In this document: piece by piece, positions 40,698-50,171 of the stretch
Layout: the number at the start of each line of letters is the position of its first letter
Numbering within the stretch: position 1 is the stretch's first letter
Assembly: GCA_045590535.1 (NCBI GenBank)
Contig: JAZNRE010000023.1
Coordinates: 7,496-71,495, forward strand
Direction: 5' to 3'
Length of the DNA stretch: 64,000 bases
Source: UMGS755 sp045590535
GTDB lineage: Bacteria; Bacillota; Clostridia; UBA1381; UBA9506
The notes under the pieces: generated by a model
The model's database searches: none
What the model was told of the DNA's origin: nothing
What the model saw: the letters and a program-made list of their open reading frames with translations, nothing else
Program-made: the position numbers and the translations under genes

Positions 40698-43301
40698 TCA
40701 GCTCTTTGCAATTTTTTGCAGTTCAAAGAGAATGTTCATAGCCTCAATCGGTGTCAGCGTGCTGATATCCAATGCATTTAACCGGTCAGTAATTTCAGAT
40801 GTCTGTATATCAGAAATGGCAAGCTGCGGACTTTCTTCTGCATTTTCAATAGGCTCAGGCAGAGTAGGCCGGCCACCTTTTGCTTCAATTTCAGCTAAAA
40901 TTTCTTTTGCACGGCTCACCACCTGCTTGGGAAGACCGGCCAAAGCGGCAACCTCGATGCCGTAACTGTCATCAGCACCACCACGGACAATACGCCGCAG
41001 GAAAGTGACGCTGTCGCCCCGTTTTTTGCAGGCAATCGAATAGTTTTTAACACCGTCAAGCCGACCTTCTAAAACGGTCAGCTCATGGTAATGTGTTGCA
41101 AAGAGAGATTTTGCGCCAAGCCGTTTGGGATTGGCTATGTATTCAGCTGCACTCCAGGCAATAGCCAGACCGTCGAAGGTGCTGGTGCCACGACCGATTT
41201 CATCCAAGAGCAGCAGGCTTTTGCTGGTGGCATTTTTTAAAATATTGGATAGTTCTGTCATTTCCACCATAAAGGTACTTTGACCAGCAGTTAAATCATC
41301 GGATGCACCGATTCGGGTGAAAATTTTATCACAAATACCTATAGTGCAGGCAGATGCCGGAACAAAGGAACCAATTTGCGCCATAATTACAATCAGAGCC
41401 ACCTGTCGCATGTATGTAGACTTACCGGCCATGTTGGGACCGGTTACAATCAAGAAGCGGTCATCTTTGCAGTTCATGGTGGTATCGTTCGGAACAAACA
41501 GCTCATTTTTCAGCATTTTTTCAACAACGGGGTGTCGTCCGTCTTTGATGCTGATAGCGTCATCAACCGTCACGGTGGGCATGGTATAGTTATTCTTCAC
41601 AGCCACCTCGGCAAAAGAGCAGAGAACATCAGTAACGGCAAGAGCCGTTGCGGTTTGTTGCACACGCTCAACCTCTAAGGCAACGGTATCGCGAATGTCG
41701 CAGAATAATTTATATTCTCGCTGGCGCAGGCGTTCTTCAGCGCCTAATAGTTTATCCTCTAAAGCCTTTAAGTCGGCGTTGATATAGCGCTCGTTGTTGG
41801 CAAGGGTCTGTTTGCGAATGTAATCCTCCGGCACTTCGCCCTGAAAAGATTTGGGGACATCAATATAATAGCCAAAAACACGGTTATAACCGATTTTTAA
41901 GGTTTTAATGCCCGTACGCTCCCGTTCGGTCTCTTCCATGCGTGTGACGGCATTGTGGCCATTTTGCTTCATGTCACGGTCAATGTCAACATCGGCATCG
42001 TAGCCGGTTTTGATAATGTCGCCTTCACGAAGGGTGTTGGGAGCATCATCGCTTATGGAGGTTTCTAATAAATCCAAAACATCACCCAGCGTATCAAGCT
42101 GAGCACATAATTCATAAATTAAAGGTGAATCAATGCGTGCCAAAAGCAATTCAATCTCCGGCAGAACAAGTAAAGACCGCTTTAGCGCTAAAAGTTCTCT
42201 CGGAGTTGCCGATTTACAAACAATTCGACCGATTAAGCGCTCCAAATCCTGAATCTCGCCCAATGCGCCCATTAAGTCAAAGCGCAGTTCGTTTGCTTTT
42301 ACCAAGGCTTCAACAGCATAGAGCCTTTTTTGAATTTTGGTGCAGCTTGTCAGCGGTTTTTCTATAAAGCTTTTCAGCATTCTGCCGCCCATGGCGGTTT
42401 TGGTTTTATCAAGGACCCACAAAAGAGAGCCTTTTTTGGTAGACATACGCATGGATGATGTCAACTCTAGGTTAAAGCGAGAGCCTGCATCAATTTCCAT
42501 ATATTCATCAGCGGCATAATGCCGGATGTGGCGGATGTGCGCCAAAAAGGTTTTTTGTGTTTCGGTGAGGTAGTCAAGCAAAATGCCCAGAGTTTTCACC
42601 ACATGGTTGTCTTGCGGCAGAGAGAGCTCATCCAATGTTTCAACATTAAATTGTTTTAAAATAAGGTCTTGCGAAAGGGCCCAATCCGGCTCTTTTGGTG
42701 CCGGGTCTAATCGTGTTTGAAAGCGAAGGGCAATTTCATCCCGCAGTCCGTCAATTTCATAAAGAGAGCGAGAGAGAATAATTTCTGCCGGTGCGTATCT
42801 TGCCAATTCGTCTAAAAGTCGTTGCCAAGAGGGGAGAGTGACCAAAAACAGCTCGCCGGTGCTGATGTCAGCAAAGGCAACACCAATGGCAGAACCTTCG
42901 CCATAGGCGGCACAAAGAAAATTGTTTTTCTTGTCTTCGAGTTGTGTTGTGTCAGTGATGGTTCCGGGAGTGATTACCCGCACAACATCACGGGGCAAAA
43001 CGCCGCTCACCTCGCCGGGCAGCGCCATTTGTTCACAAATGGCCACCTTATATCCTTTAGCGGTCAGGCGACCGATATATACATCGGCTGCATGAAAGGG
43101 CACACCGCACATGGGATTATTTTCAACATCCGGCTTGCCAAGGGCATTCTTCTGGCGGCTGGTGAGTGTTAAATCAAGCACTTGGGCAGCCAAACGGGCA
43201 TCATCAGAAAACATTTCATAAAAATCGCCCATGCGAAAGAATAAAATTGAATCGGGGTAATCTTTTTTTAGTTCAAAATATCGTTCCATTGCCGGTGTCA
43301 T
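40698..43301 (-). CDS. mutS: DNA mismatch repair protein MutS
   Basis: MutS recognises mismatches. Its 867 residues begin with the mismatch-binding domain (DSILFFRMGDFYEMFSDDA, containing the FYE Phe and Glu). Connector, lever and clamp domains follow. The ATPase has Walker A GPNMAGKSTYMRQ (about 618-630), Walker B LLLLDEIGRGTS and an ATHYHELT motif. GGAGGG lies 7 nt before ATG 43301. MutL is not in this window. Confidence 0.98.
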   Translation of the reverse strand: MTPAMERYFELKKDYPDSILFFRMGDFYEMFSDDARLAAQVLDLTLTSRQKNALGKPDVENNPMCGVPFHAADVYIGRLTAKGYKVAICEQMALPGEVSGVLPRDVVRVITPGTITDTTQLEDKKNNFLCAAYGEGSAIGVAFADISTGELFLVTLPSWQRLLDELARYAPAEIILSRSLYEIDGLRDEIALRFQTRLDPAPKEPDWALSQDLILKQFNVETLDELSLPQDNHVVKTLGILLDYLTETQKTFLAHIRHIRHYAADEYMEIDAGSRFNLELTSSMRMSTKKGSLLWVLDKTKTAMGGRMLKSFIEKPLTSCTKIQKRLYAVEALVKANELRFDLMGALGEIQDLERLIGRIVCKSATPRELLALKRSLLVLPEIELLLARIDSPLIYELCAQLDTLGDVLDLLETSISDDAPNTLREGDIIKTGYDADVDIDRDMKQNGHNAVTRMEETERERTGIKTLKIGYNRVFGYYIDVPKSFQGEVPEDYIRKQTLANNERYINADLKALEDKLLGAEERLRQREYKLFCDIRDTVALEVERVQQTATALAVTDVLCSFAEVAVKNNYTMPTVTVDDAISIKDGRHPVVEKMLKNELFVPNDTTMNCKDDRFLIVTGPNMAGKSTYMRQVALIVIMAQIGSFVPASACTIGICDKIFTRIGASDDLTAGQSTFMVEMTELSNILKNATSKSLLLLDEIGRGTSTFDGLAIAWSAAEYIANPKRLGAKSLFATHYHELTVLEGRLDGVKNYSIACKKRGDSVTFLRRIVRGGADDSYGIEVAALAGLPKQVVSRAKEILAEIEAKGGRPTLPEPIENAEESPQLAISDIQTSEITDRLNALDISTLTPIEAMNILFELQKIAKS

Positions 43302-43337
43302 GTGGTGTCCCTCCCATCGTTAATTATTTTGTGAATT

Positions 43338-43730
43338 TTAGTGGCAACCGCTGCAGCTGCTGCAATGACCGCTGCAACCACCGCTGTTTTCTTCGCCACG
43401 AATATGATAGGCAAGAATTTCGTTCACCTGTGTAATCACTTTATTAAAAGCCGATTTTGCTTCTAAATATTCACGAGCTGTGGCATTTTGGGTTAAAATT
43501 TTCATGTTTTCGTTCATGCGATTGCGAAAGCCCTCTAACTTTTCGGGGGTCATGGAGCTGTTGTGCATTTCTTCGGATAATTCAATGCTCTTTTGTTCGT
43601 ATTCAGCAACAGCTTTTTGTGCTGCTTCATCGCTCTGGAATGCCATTTCCTGCTCCTGATAGCGACCTAATTCTTCTGAAACGGCTAAAAGCTCACCTAA
43701 TTCATGTGCCTTTTTTAAAATTTCTTCCAT
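43338..43730 (-). CDS. YlbF/YmcA family protein with Cys-rich tail
   Basis: The 130-residue helical protein has the YlbF/YmcA-type sequence KAHELGELLAVSEELGRYQ and NATAREYLEAKSAFNKVITQV. In Bacillus these proteins form a complex that affects RNA maturation, competence, sporulation and biofilm. The C terminus ends in GGCSGHCSSCSGCH with four cysteines and two histidines, likely a metal or Fe-S site. It lies between miaB and mutS, co-directional. Confidence 0.88.
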   Translation of the reverse strand: MEEILKKAHELGELLAVSEELGRYQEQEMAFQSDEAAQKAVAEYEQKSIELSEEMHNSSMTPEKLEGFRNRMNENMKILTQNATAREYLEAKSAFNKVITQVNEILAYHIRGEENSGGCSGHCSSCSGCH

Positions 43731-43771
43731 TTTTATTTCCTCCGCTTATCTTAATAGCATTTTAACTGTAT

Positions 43772-45169
43772 TTATTGAATTTTACCGGTTAAAGACCAGG
43801 TGTTTGTTTTATCGACCGTTACATTTACATAGTCACCGGCAGAAAGTCCCTCTGCTTTGGGGAAGTTGATAATTTTACCGCCAGGTGTGCGACCGGTGAG
43901 CATATCGCTATCTGTCTTGCTTTCGCCTTCAACTAAAAGCTCAAAAGTTTGACCCAGGCAGGCATCGTTAATCTCCCTTGAAATGCGGTTTTGCACTTCT
44001 AAAAGTCGATCAAAACGACGGTGTTTTTCTTCGTCGGTCACTTTGTCATCAATTTCGGCTGCCGGCGTGCCGGTTCTTTTGGAATAAATAAATGAAAACA
44101 CAGTATCAAACCGAACAGCCTCTAAAACATGAATGGTTTCTTCAAAATCGTCTTCGGATTCATTGGGAAAGCCTACGATGATATCGGTGCTCAAGGTGAT
44201 GTTTGGCACCTTATCCCGCACACGCTTAACCAAATCTAAGTATTGTGCCTGGGTATAGCGCCGGTTCATAGCGGCAAGAATCCGGTCACTGCCGGCCTGG
44301 AAGGGCAAGTGCAGCTGGGGCATTACCTTTTCACATTCGGCCATGGCGCAAATCAACTCGTCGCTCATGTCTTTGGGATGTGAGGTCATAAACCGGATGC
44401 GGCGCAGGCCATCAACAGCGTTCACCTTGCGGAGCAAATCAGCAAAGTTAATGTCTGAATCCAAATCCTTGCCGTAGGCGTTAACATTCTGACCGAGTAG
44501 TGTCACCTCGGTGACACCACGGCGGACTAAATCCGTTATTTCTTCCATGATTTTTTCAGGCATGCGACTGCGCTCACGACCACGGACATACGGCACAATA
44601 CAGTATGTGCAGAAATTGTTACACCCATACATAACGGAAACCCAGGCCTTTGGGTCGCCGCTTCGATAAATGGGAATGTCTTCGGCAATCACGCCTTCTG
44701 AATCGGTTATATCAATGACGCGTTTTTGTTCAATCAATGCCTCATACAAAAATTGAGGGAATTTATGCAAAACATGGGTTCCAAATACCATGGACACATG
44801 CTTGTATTTTCGTTTTATGGTTTCGGCCATGTGAGGTTGTTGCATCATGCAGCCACAAAGACCGATTAAAAGATTGGGTCTTCGGCGTTTTTCATGAGAA
44901 AGGGCACCGATGTTACCCAAAACACGCTGCTCGGCGCCTTCACGAACGGCACAGGTGTTATAAAGAATCAGGTCGGCTTCTTCTTTTTTATCAGTGAAGG
45001 TATAACCCATCTTAGCAAGCATGCCGGAAAGGCGCTCTGAATCGTTTTCGTTCTGTTGACAGCCATAGGTAATCACCATGGCTTTTGGCGTTGTATCGCA
45101 GAGGATGTTTGCAATGCGCGTCATATAGGCAATTTGTTCTTTTTGTTCTTCGTGTGAAACGGTTTTCAT
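43772..45169 (-). CDS. miaB: tRNA-2-methylthio-N6-dimethylallyladenosine synthase
   Basis: MiaB is a radical SAM methylthiotransferase that modifies A37 of tRNAs. It has an N-terminal UPF0004 domain with cluster Cys in TYGCQQNENDSERL, a radical SAM CxxxCxxC motif in YGCNNFCTYCIVPYVRGRE and a C-terminal TRAM domain. ATG 45169 (465 residues) is chosen. The Shine-Dalgarno AGGAG is 13 nt upstream, longer than usual, but the TTG at 45199 lies before it. Confidence 0.96.
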   Translation of the reverse strand: MKTVSHEEQKEQIAYMTRIANILCDTTPKAMVITYGCQQNENDSERLSGMLAKMGYTFTDKKEEADLILYNTCAVREGAEQRVLGNIGALSHEKRRRPNLLIGLCGCMMQQPHMAETIKRKYKHVSMVFGTHVLHKFPQFLYEALIEQKRVIDITDSEGVIAEDIPIYRSGDPKAWVSVMYGCNNFCTYCIVPYVRGRERSRMPEKIMEEITDLVRRGVTEVTLLGQNVNAYGKDLDSDINFADLLRKVNAVDGLRRIRFMTSHPKDMSDELICAMAECEKVMPQLHLPFQAGSDRILAAMNRRYTQAQYLDLVKRVRDKVPNITLSTDIIVGFPNESEDDFEETIHVLEAVRFDTVFSFIYSKRTGTPAAEIDDKVTDEEKHRRFDRLLEVQNRISREINDACLGQTFELLVEGESKTDSDMLTGRTPGGKIINFPKAEGLSAGDYVNVTVDKTNTWSLTGKIQ

Positions 45170-45214
45170 GAAACGCTTTGCGCTCCTTTCAAAAGCCAAA
45201 AGGCTGTATTTATT

Positions 45215-46312
45215 TTACAGTTCTTTTAAAACCTCTTTCAGGGCGTTAATAAAGCCCTCGCATTCTTCTTTTGTGCCAATGGTCACCCGCAAATAACCGG
45301 GGAAACCTAAAACATGACCGCCTTTAACGATGTAGCCCCGGGCAAGCAATTGCTCATAAACGGTTTTGGCATCTTTGCCCGTGTCCACCGCAATGAAATT
45401 GGTGGCACTGTTAATGAAAGAAAGACCCATTTCGTTAAAAGCATTTTCGAGATATTTTTTATTTTCTTTATTTTCTTTTAAAGAACGGCTGACAAAATCG
45501 CCGTCACCGAGAGCTGCCACCGCCGCCTCTTGGGCAGGCAGACAAACATTAAAAGGCGGACGCACCTTTTCGAGTTCTGCGGCTATGGCAGGATGTGTAA
45601 TGCCGTAGCCGATTCGAAGGCCAGCCAGGCCATATATTTTAGAAAATGTACGCAGAATGATAATGTTTTTGCGGTTTTTAAGGGCCTCAAAGCTGTCGGG
45701 ATAGTTTTTTTCGCCACAAGCATATTCATAATATGCCTCATCAATCACAACTAAGATGTTATCAGGCACAGCCTTTAAAAAAGCTTCCTGCTCAGCTTGG
45801 GTATACATACCGCCTGTGGGGTTGTTGGGGTTACACAGCCAGATGATGCGGGTTTTATCGGTGATATAATCCAGCATATCCACAGGGCTGTAATATTTAT
45901 TTTCCGTTAAGGGCACCCGTACAGGCACAGCGCCGGCAGAGAGAATGTTAAGTTCATAAAGGGAAAAAGAAGGGTGGGGGACAATGCTTTCATCACCCTC
46001 TGATAAAAAGGTTTTGCAAATCAGCTCAATCAAACCATCACTGCCTGTGCCGAACACAAGATTTTCAGGAGCGGTTTCTAAATGAGCAGACAAGGCTTGC
46101 CGGAGAGCGTATGCATCCGGGTCGGGATATAAAAAGATTTTATCGGCAGCACGCAAAACAGCCTCACGGGCCAGGGGTGAGGCACCCAGCGGATTTTCGT
46201 TTGAAGCAAGCTTTGTGACAGCGGAAAGACCAAATTTTCTCTTAATTTCTTCAATGGGTCTGCCCGGTGCATAAGGTGCTGCATCCTGTAAAGACTTTTT
46301 TGCTCTAATCAT
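45215..46312 (-). CDS. hisC: Histidinol-phosphate aminotransferase
   Basis: This PLP enzyme of class II fold-type I aminotransferases has 365 residues. Motifs are LASNENPLGASP, NPNNPTGGMYT, VIDEAYYEY, RTFSKIYGLAGLRIGYG (PLP lysine) and FPGYLRVTIGTKEE. It converts histidinol phosphate in histidine synthesis and may also handle aromatic amino acids. No other his genes are in the window, so the substrate range is open. Confidence 0.92.
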   Translation of the reverse strand: MIRAKKSLQDAAPYAPGRPIEEIKRKFGLSAVTKLASNENPLGASPLAREAVLRAADKIFLYPDPDAYALRQALSAHLETAPENLVFGTGSDGLIELICKTFLSEGDESIVPHPSFSLYELNILSAGAVPVRVPLTENKYYSPVDMLDYITDKTRIIWLCNPNNPTGGMYTQAEQEAFLKAVPDNILVVIDEAYYEYACGEKNYPDSFEALKNRKNIIILRTFSKIYGLAGLRIGYGITHPAIAAELEKVRPPFNVCLPAQEAAVAALGDGDFVSRSLKENKENKKYLENAFNEMGLSFINSATNFIAVDTGKDAKTVYEQLLARGYIVKGGHVLGFPGYLRVTIGTKEECEGFINALKEVLKEL

Positions 46313-46379
46313 AAATTTCTCCTGTCCTAAATTTCGTCACAAGACATTAAGTGATGGTAAATCGTTGCCGGCCGATAAC

Positions 46380-46886
46380 TTACAGCGAGGCAACCTCTTT
46401 TTGCAGAGCTTCATCCTTTGCCTGCACTTCTGCGGTCATATCGGCCTTAAAGGCAGCAAGTTTAGGTGTGATTTCTTCATATTTTAGCGCCAGAATCTGT
46501 GCAGCTAAAATGCCAGCATTTTCAGCGCCGTCAACGGCAACGGTTGCTACGGGAATGCCCTTGGGCATCTGCACAACCGACAAAAGGGAATCAAGACCGT
46601 CAAGAGTTGAAGATTTCATGGGGATGCCAATAACAGGCAAGGTTGTAAAGGCTGCCAAAACGCCGGCTAAATGCGCAGCTTTTCCGGCGGCAGCAATAAT
46701 CACATCGATGCCGTTTTTCTGTGCGTTTTTGGCATATTCTGCGGCAATTTCGGGTGTTCTGTGAGCGGAGATGACACGAACATCAGCCTCAATGCCGAAT
46801 TTTTTTAACATAACAATACATTTTTTAACAACGGGAAAGTCAGAGTCGCTTCCCATGATAACAGCAGCTTTTGGTGCTTTTGCCAT
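46380..46886 (-). CDS. purE: N5-carboxyaminoimidazole ribonucleotide mutase
   Basis: PurE (168 residues, class I) acts in purine synthesis. It has VIMGSDSDFPVVKKC, VRVISAHRTPEIAAEYA, IIAAAGKAAHLAGVLAAFT and IPMKSSTLDGLDSLLSVVQMP (in part). The usual GSDSDWP is GSDSDFP here, a mild change. No other pur genes are in this window. Confidence 0.96.
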   Translation of the reverse strand: MAKAPKAAVIMGSDSDFPVVKKCIVMLKKFGIEADVRVISAHRTPEIAAEYAKNAQKNGIDVIIAAAGKAAHLAGVLAAFTTLPVIGIPMKSSTLDGLDSLLSVVQMPKGIPVATVAVDGAENAGILAAQILALKYEEITPKLAAFKADMTAEVQAKDEALQKEVASL

Positions 46887-46912
46887 TTAAAATCATCCTT
46901 TCAAATTTTAGT

Positions 46913-47848
46913 TTAAACAAATAACGACAGGAACCAATACACTAACGGTAGAGTTGCCAGGCAGCAAACCGTTGTGATGAAAATACACTCGGTTGCATAT
47001 TGGTAATCCGCATTATATTCATTTGCAATAATGGTTAAAACAGACTGTCCGGGCATTGCCATTTGCAGAACCAAAACGCCAAACAAAATTTTGTTGAGAG
47101 GCAGAGGGCTGAGTAGTGCAATAACCGCAAAGGGAATTAGAATCATTTTAAACAGAACAACAGTGAAAATACTGAACCGCTTATACAGTCCTTTTAGGTT
47201 GATGGTTGCTAATGTGATACCGATAAACAGCATAGAAAGGCTTGTTGTCATGGAACCGACTGTCGCCAAAGGCTCGTGAAGAACAGAAGGCAAGCGCAAT
47301 TTGAATATCAGCATAAGGACTGCCACAACCAAGCTGATGGTGTTGGCATTTACTAAATTTTTAAGGCCGGCCTTGGCATTGCCTGTTGTGGTTTTTGTGA
47401 TAACAAAAAGGCCTAAAGTCCAAACCAAAAATTCATTAACAAGTGCATAAACAACGGCATAGAAAAAGCCTTCAGGACCAAAGAGAGCCGTTGCAAGAGG
47501 ATAGCCTAAGAAAACAACATTACCGGAGGCACTCATGCAACTGTGCATAACCATTGTGGCCGGTTTTAATCGAAATACTTTTGCCCACATAAAGCCCACA
47601 AGGAGCATAACGGCCATTGCGACAACGGCAAGTGCAGCAATAATGCCGGCATTCACAAGCATTTCTGTGTGAAGTTCTTGGCTTGAAATGGCGGTTAAAT
47701 TTAATAAGGGCAATGTTATGTTCAAAATGATTTTAGATATGCTGTCTTTAAGCTCAGGCTTTAAGTACTTTGTTTTAACGCCGATAAAGCCCAACAGCAT
47801 AATGATGGCGAGCATGCCCAATTGTTTTGTGATTACATTCATTTCCAT
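46913..47848 (-). CDS. AEC family transporter
   Basis: The 311-residue membrane protein has about ten hydrophobic segments and belongs to the auxin-efflux-carrier family. It has LLGFIGVKTKYLKPELKDSISKIILNITLPLLNL at the N terminus (in part) and the two-repeat topology. Bacterial members export organic anions such as malate or malonate. The substrate is not evident here. GGGAGG lies 11 nt before ATG 47848. It is the first gene of the minus-strand run to smpB. Confidence 0.85.
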   Translation of the reverse strand: MEMNVITKQLGMLAIIMLLGFIGVKTKYLKPELKDSISKIILNITLPLLNLTAISSQELHTEMLVNAGIIAALAVVAMAVMLLVGFMWAKVFRLKPATMVMHSCMSASGNVVFLGYPLATALFGPEGFFYAVVYALVNEFLVWTLGLFVITKTTTGNAKAGLKNLVNANTISLVVAVLMLIFKLRLPSVLHEPLATVGSMTTSLSMLFIGITLATINLKGLYKRFSIFTVVLFKMILIPFAVIALLSPLPLNKILFGVLVLQMAMPGQSVLTIIANEYNADYQYATECIFITTVCCLATLPLVYWFLSLFV

Positions 47849-47895
47849 GTGTAAAAATGCCTCCCTGTAAATTGTATATAAAAGCGTTACATTTC

Positions 47896-47924
47896 ATTTT
47901 ACCATAAATCGTCAAAGAAAACAA
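47896..47924 (-). promoter_or_regulatory. Promoter of the AEC-purE-hisC-miaB-mutS-smpB run
   Basis: On the minus strand TTGTTT (47919-47924) and TAAAAT (47896-47901) are spaced by 17 bp, 48 bp upstream of the AEC gene. Confidence 0.55.
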
Positions 47925-48028
47925 TTGTTTTTTTAAGAAATAGAGTATTTTTTTTATTATTATATAAGAGAAATAAAGGTAGGCAGCATGAAAGATTTTT
48001 ACGAGGATAAAACCACCGTGATAAAACA

Positions 48029-48057
48029 AAAAAATGAGGGGAAACCCCTCATTTTTT
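48029..48057 (-). terminator. Terminator after the SLH protein gene
   Basis: AATGAGGGG pairs with CCCCTCATT around a 3-nt loop, with A/T runs on both sides. On the minus strand it lies about 40 bp past the SLH gene stop. Confidence 0.85.
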
Positions 48058-48097
48058 GCAAGGCCGTATATAATTTGATTTTATCAAATGGATTTTA

Positions 48098-49717
48098 TTA
48101 TTTTGAAATAGAAATGATTTGTTCTACATAAGCGGATTCAGCGGTTACGGTGATGCCACTAATGGTTTTGCCAAAAGCCACATCAAAGAACACAGTAGAC
48201 CCTTGCTTAAGTTCAGTGTCAGCTCCCTTTACACCGGATGATGTGGGGAATATTTCGCTAAAATTCTTAACACCGTTCATTTCAGTAATTTCACAACCTA
48301 CACGCAAACTGTAGCTTAAGTCATTTTCCCAAACCAAAGAGGGATAATAAGTAAAGCATACATCGGCACCGGAACGCTCTTCAATTGCTGCGGATAAGTA
48401 GAATAGGAAACTGCTGAAAACAGAACTGTATTCACGGGCAAAATTATAGCTTGCAGCCGGTGGTTTTTTAGCGGACACAGGTGCCATCTTATAAATGGAG
48501 GCAATGTCTTTTAAAATTACCTGATAGTTGCCATAGGGTGTCTCACTTAAAAGCAGGGAATGGTCGTATTGCTTTAACTTACCGGTAAAAGGATGAATTT
48601 CAGTTGTAATATCAGTCTGTGTGCCAATTTTGTTATCAAGCAGCATGCAGAGAATGGTAAAGTCGCGCAGCGTGATAGGCGCTGTTAAATCTTCTTTCAA
48701 GGTGATGATGCCGTTCTTTTTTGCAAAAGTCAGGCAGATGTTCATCATGTCGTTTCTTGCAACGGAAAGTCCGCTTGTTTTTGAACCGTAGCCAACGCCG
48801 TCTTTTGATTTTGCAATCATCTGATAAACAACGGCAGCGACAGTATCAGCAAAGGTGGCCTTTTGATCAGCGAATTTTGCATTTAAGTTATCGGTGCCCA
48901 AAGTTTGGTTGCAAACAACAGCCAAGTCCATGGCATATTCATGTTTAAAATCAGCACCGGCGGTGGGCTGGTTCACATAAGTAAGGACATTTTTTTCTGT
49001 GCCAAGGCGCAGAGCAGCCCGTGCCATTTCACCATTTGTAATGGTGGCATCGGGGTCATAGGCTTTTCCGTCAAAAAGATTTAAACCGTTATAAAGGTTT
49101 TCAATAATCTTGGGGCTGACGGTATCGGCAAAGTTCACCTTTGTGCCACCGGCTGAACGGGCACGAATGATTAAAACAGCCGCTTCAGCACGACTTAATG
49201 TATCATCTAAACGAAGATTTACGCCGTCATCACCTTGGATTAAACCAGTTTCATATACCCAGGCAGCCGCTTGGGGCACTTTGGCATATTGGTCGGTAAT
49301 AATGCTGGGGGCATAAGCATCGCTAACCTTGCCGCCACGATTCCACAAAAGCTCGGCAACCAGTCCGCGTGTGATGGGTTGGTCGGGCTGGAATTTGTTT
49401 GTGCCATCTTCAGGGAAGCCGGATTTCATTATGTAGTTATATGCCCAATGAGACACAGCAACATCATCATAGCCTTGTGCACGCTGGAAGGAACCGGCAC
49501 CTAACATTTTAACAAATTCAGCGCGGGTTACGGTGCCGTTCGGACGGAATGAACCATCAACATAACCGGAAACCGTTCCGTCATTCACTAGAGTCTGCAC
49601 ATCGTTATATGCCCAATGGGATTCTGCTAAATCGGAAAAGGAAAGAGCGGAGGCAGAAAAACCGATTGGAGACACCATAAGCAGTGCTGCTAAAGTTAAA
49701 ACCAAAAATTTTTTCAT
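48098..49717 (-). CDS. SLH-domain cell-surface protein
   Basis: The 539-residue protein has a clear signal peptide (about 1-24, ending SASA). Three N-terminal S-layer homology domains follow (DLAESHWAYNDVQTL with GSFRPNGTVTRAEFVKML; VSHWAYNY with FQPDQPITRGLVAELL; then LRLDDTLSRAEAAVLII). A fourth, degenerate SLH-like segment (ITNGEMARAALRLG) comes next. The C-terminal half matches nothing I know. AGGAGG precedes ATG 49717. It is probably wall-bound through a pyruvylated secondary polymer. It stands alone, divergent from the PqqD-like cluster. Confidence 0.9.
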   Translation of the reverse strand: MKKFLVLTLAALLMVSPIGFSASALSFSDLAESHWAYNDVQTLVNDGTVSGYVDGSFRPNGTVTRAEFVKMLGAGSFQRAQGYDDVAVSHWAYNYIMKSGFPEDGTNKFQPDQPITRGLVAELLWNRGGKVSDAYAPSIITDQYAKVPQAAAWVYETGLIQGDDGVNLRLDDTLSRAEAAVLIIRARSAGGTKVNFADTVSPKIIENLYNGLNLFDGKAYDPDATITNGEMARAALRLGTEKNVLTYVNQPTAGADFKHEYAMDLAVVCNQTLGTDNLNAKFADQKATFADTVAAVVYQMIAKSKDGVGYGSKTSGLSVARNDMMNICLTFAKKNGIITLKEDLTAPITLRDFTILCMLLDNKIGTQTDITTEIHPFTGKLKQYDHSLLLSETPYGNYQVILKDIASIYKMAPVSAKKPPAASYNFAREYSSVFSSFLFYLSAAIEERSGADVCFTYYPSLVWENDLSYSLRVGCEITEMNGVKNFSEIFPTSSGVKGADTELKQGSTVFFDVAFGKTISGITVTAESAYVEQIISISK

Positions 49718-49748
49718 TTGCTTTTCCTCCTAAAGTAAAAGTAATTAC

Positions 49749-49777
49749 ATTATATCACATATTTTCTTTCTGTGCAA
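49749..49777 (-). promoter_or_regulatory. Promoter of the SLH protein gene
   Basis: On the minus strand TTGCAC (49772-49777) and TATAAT (49749-49754) are spaced by 17 bp. Confidence 0.75.
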
Positions 49778-49838
49778 GGGGCAGAGGAGAGAAAACATAA
49801 AATGGAAAAAATGTAAAAGATAAAATGTGAATTTCATC

Positions 49839-49867
49839 TTGTTTTTTCTTTTACATTATAGTACAAT
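49839..49867 (+). promoter_or_regulatory. Promoter of the PqqD-like operon
   Basis: TTGTTT (49839-49844) and TACAAT (49862-49867) are separated by 17 bp, 34 bp upstream of the first gene. Confidence 0.6.
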
Positions 49868-49901
49868 AAAAAGAAAGATAATGTTGCGGAGGACTTTCGT
49901 T

Positions 49902-50171
49902 ATGAAAATTAAGGAAGGCTTTGTTATTAAAACCATTGCAGGTAGCACAGTTGCCGTACCTGTAGGTGAAAATTTAGTGAATCTGCAGCTCATGCTCACA
50001 TTGAATGAAAGTGGTGCTTTTTTGTGGCAATGTCTGCAAAAATCCTGCACAGAGGACGAACTTGTTGAGGCAATGACCACCGAATATGCCATTGATGCAG
50101 AAACAGCACGGGCTGATGTAAAAGACTTTATCAACATTTTAAAGGAGAATAAAATTTTAGATGAAGCCTAA
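49902..50171 (+). CDS. PqqD-like (RRE-type) protein
   Basis: The 89-residue protein has the PqqD fold pattern: a three-strand start (KIKEGFVIKTIAGSTVAVPVG), LNESGAFLWQCLQKSCTEDELVEAM (in part), then a helical end (ADVKDFINILKENKILDEA). PqqD-like domains bind leader peptides of ribosomally made, modified peptides. ATG 49902 is chosen because GGAGG lies just upstream. The longer reading from 49827 would begin before the promoter's start point. It overlaps the next gene by 11 bp. No precursor peptide is evident nearby. Confidence 0.87.
   Translation: MKIKEGFVIKTIAGSTVAVPVGENLVNLQLMLTLNESGAFLWQCLQKSCTEDELVEAMTTEYAIDAETARADVKDFINILKENKILDEA

Noticed and set aside
45170..45199. TTG 45199 as the start of miaB
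   Set aside because: The only Shine-Dalgarno lies downstream of it, between it and ATG 45169.
49827..49901. Longer PqqD-like protein starting at 49827
   Set aside because: The extension is hydrophobic and AT-rich, overlaps the promoter and lacks a ribosome-binding site. ATG 49902 has GGAGG just upstream.
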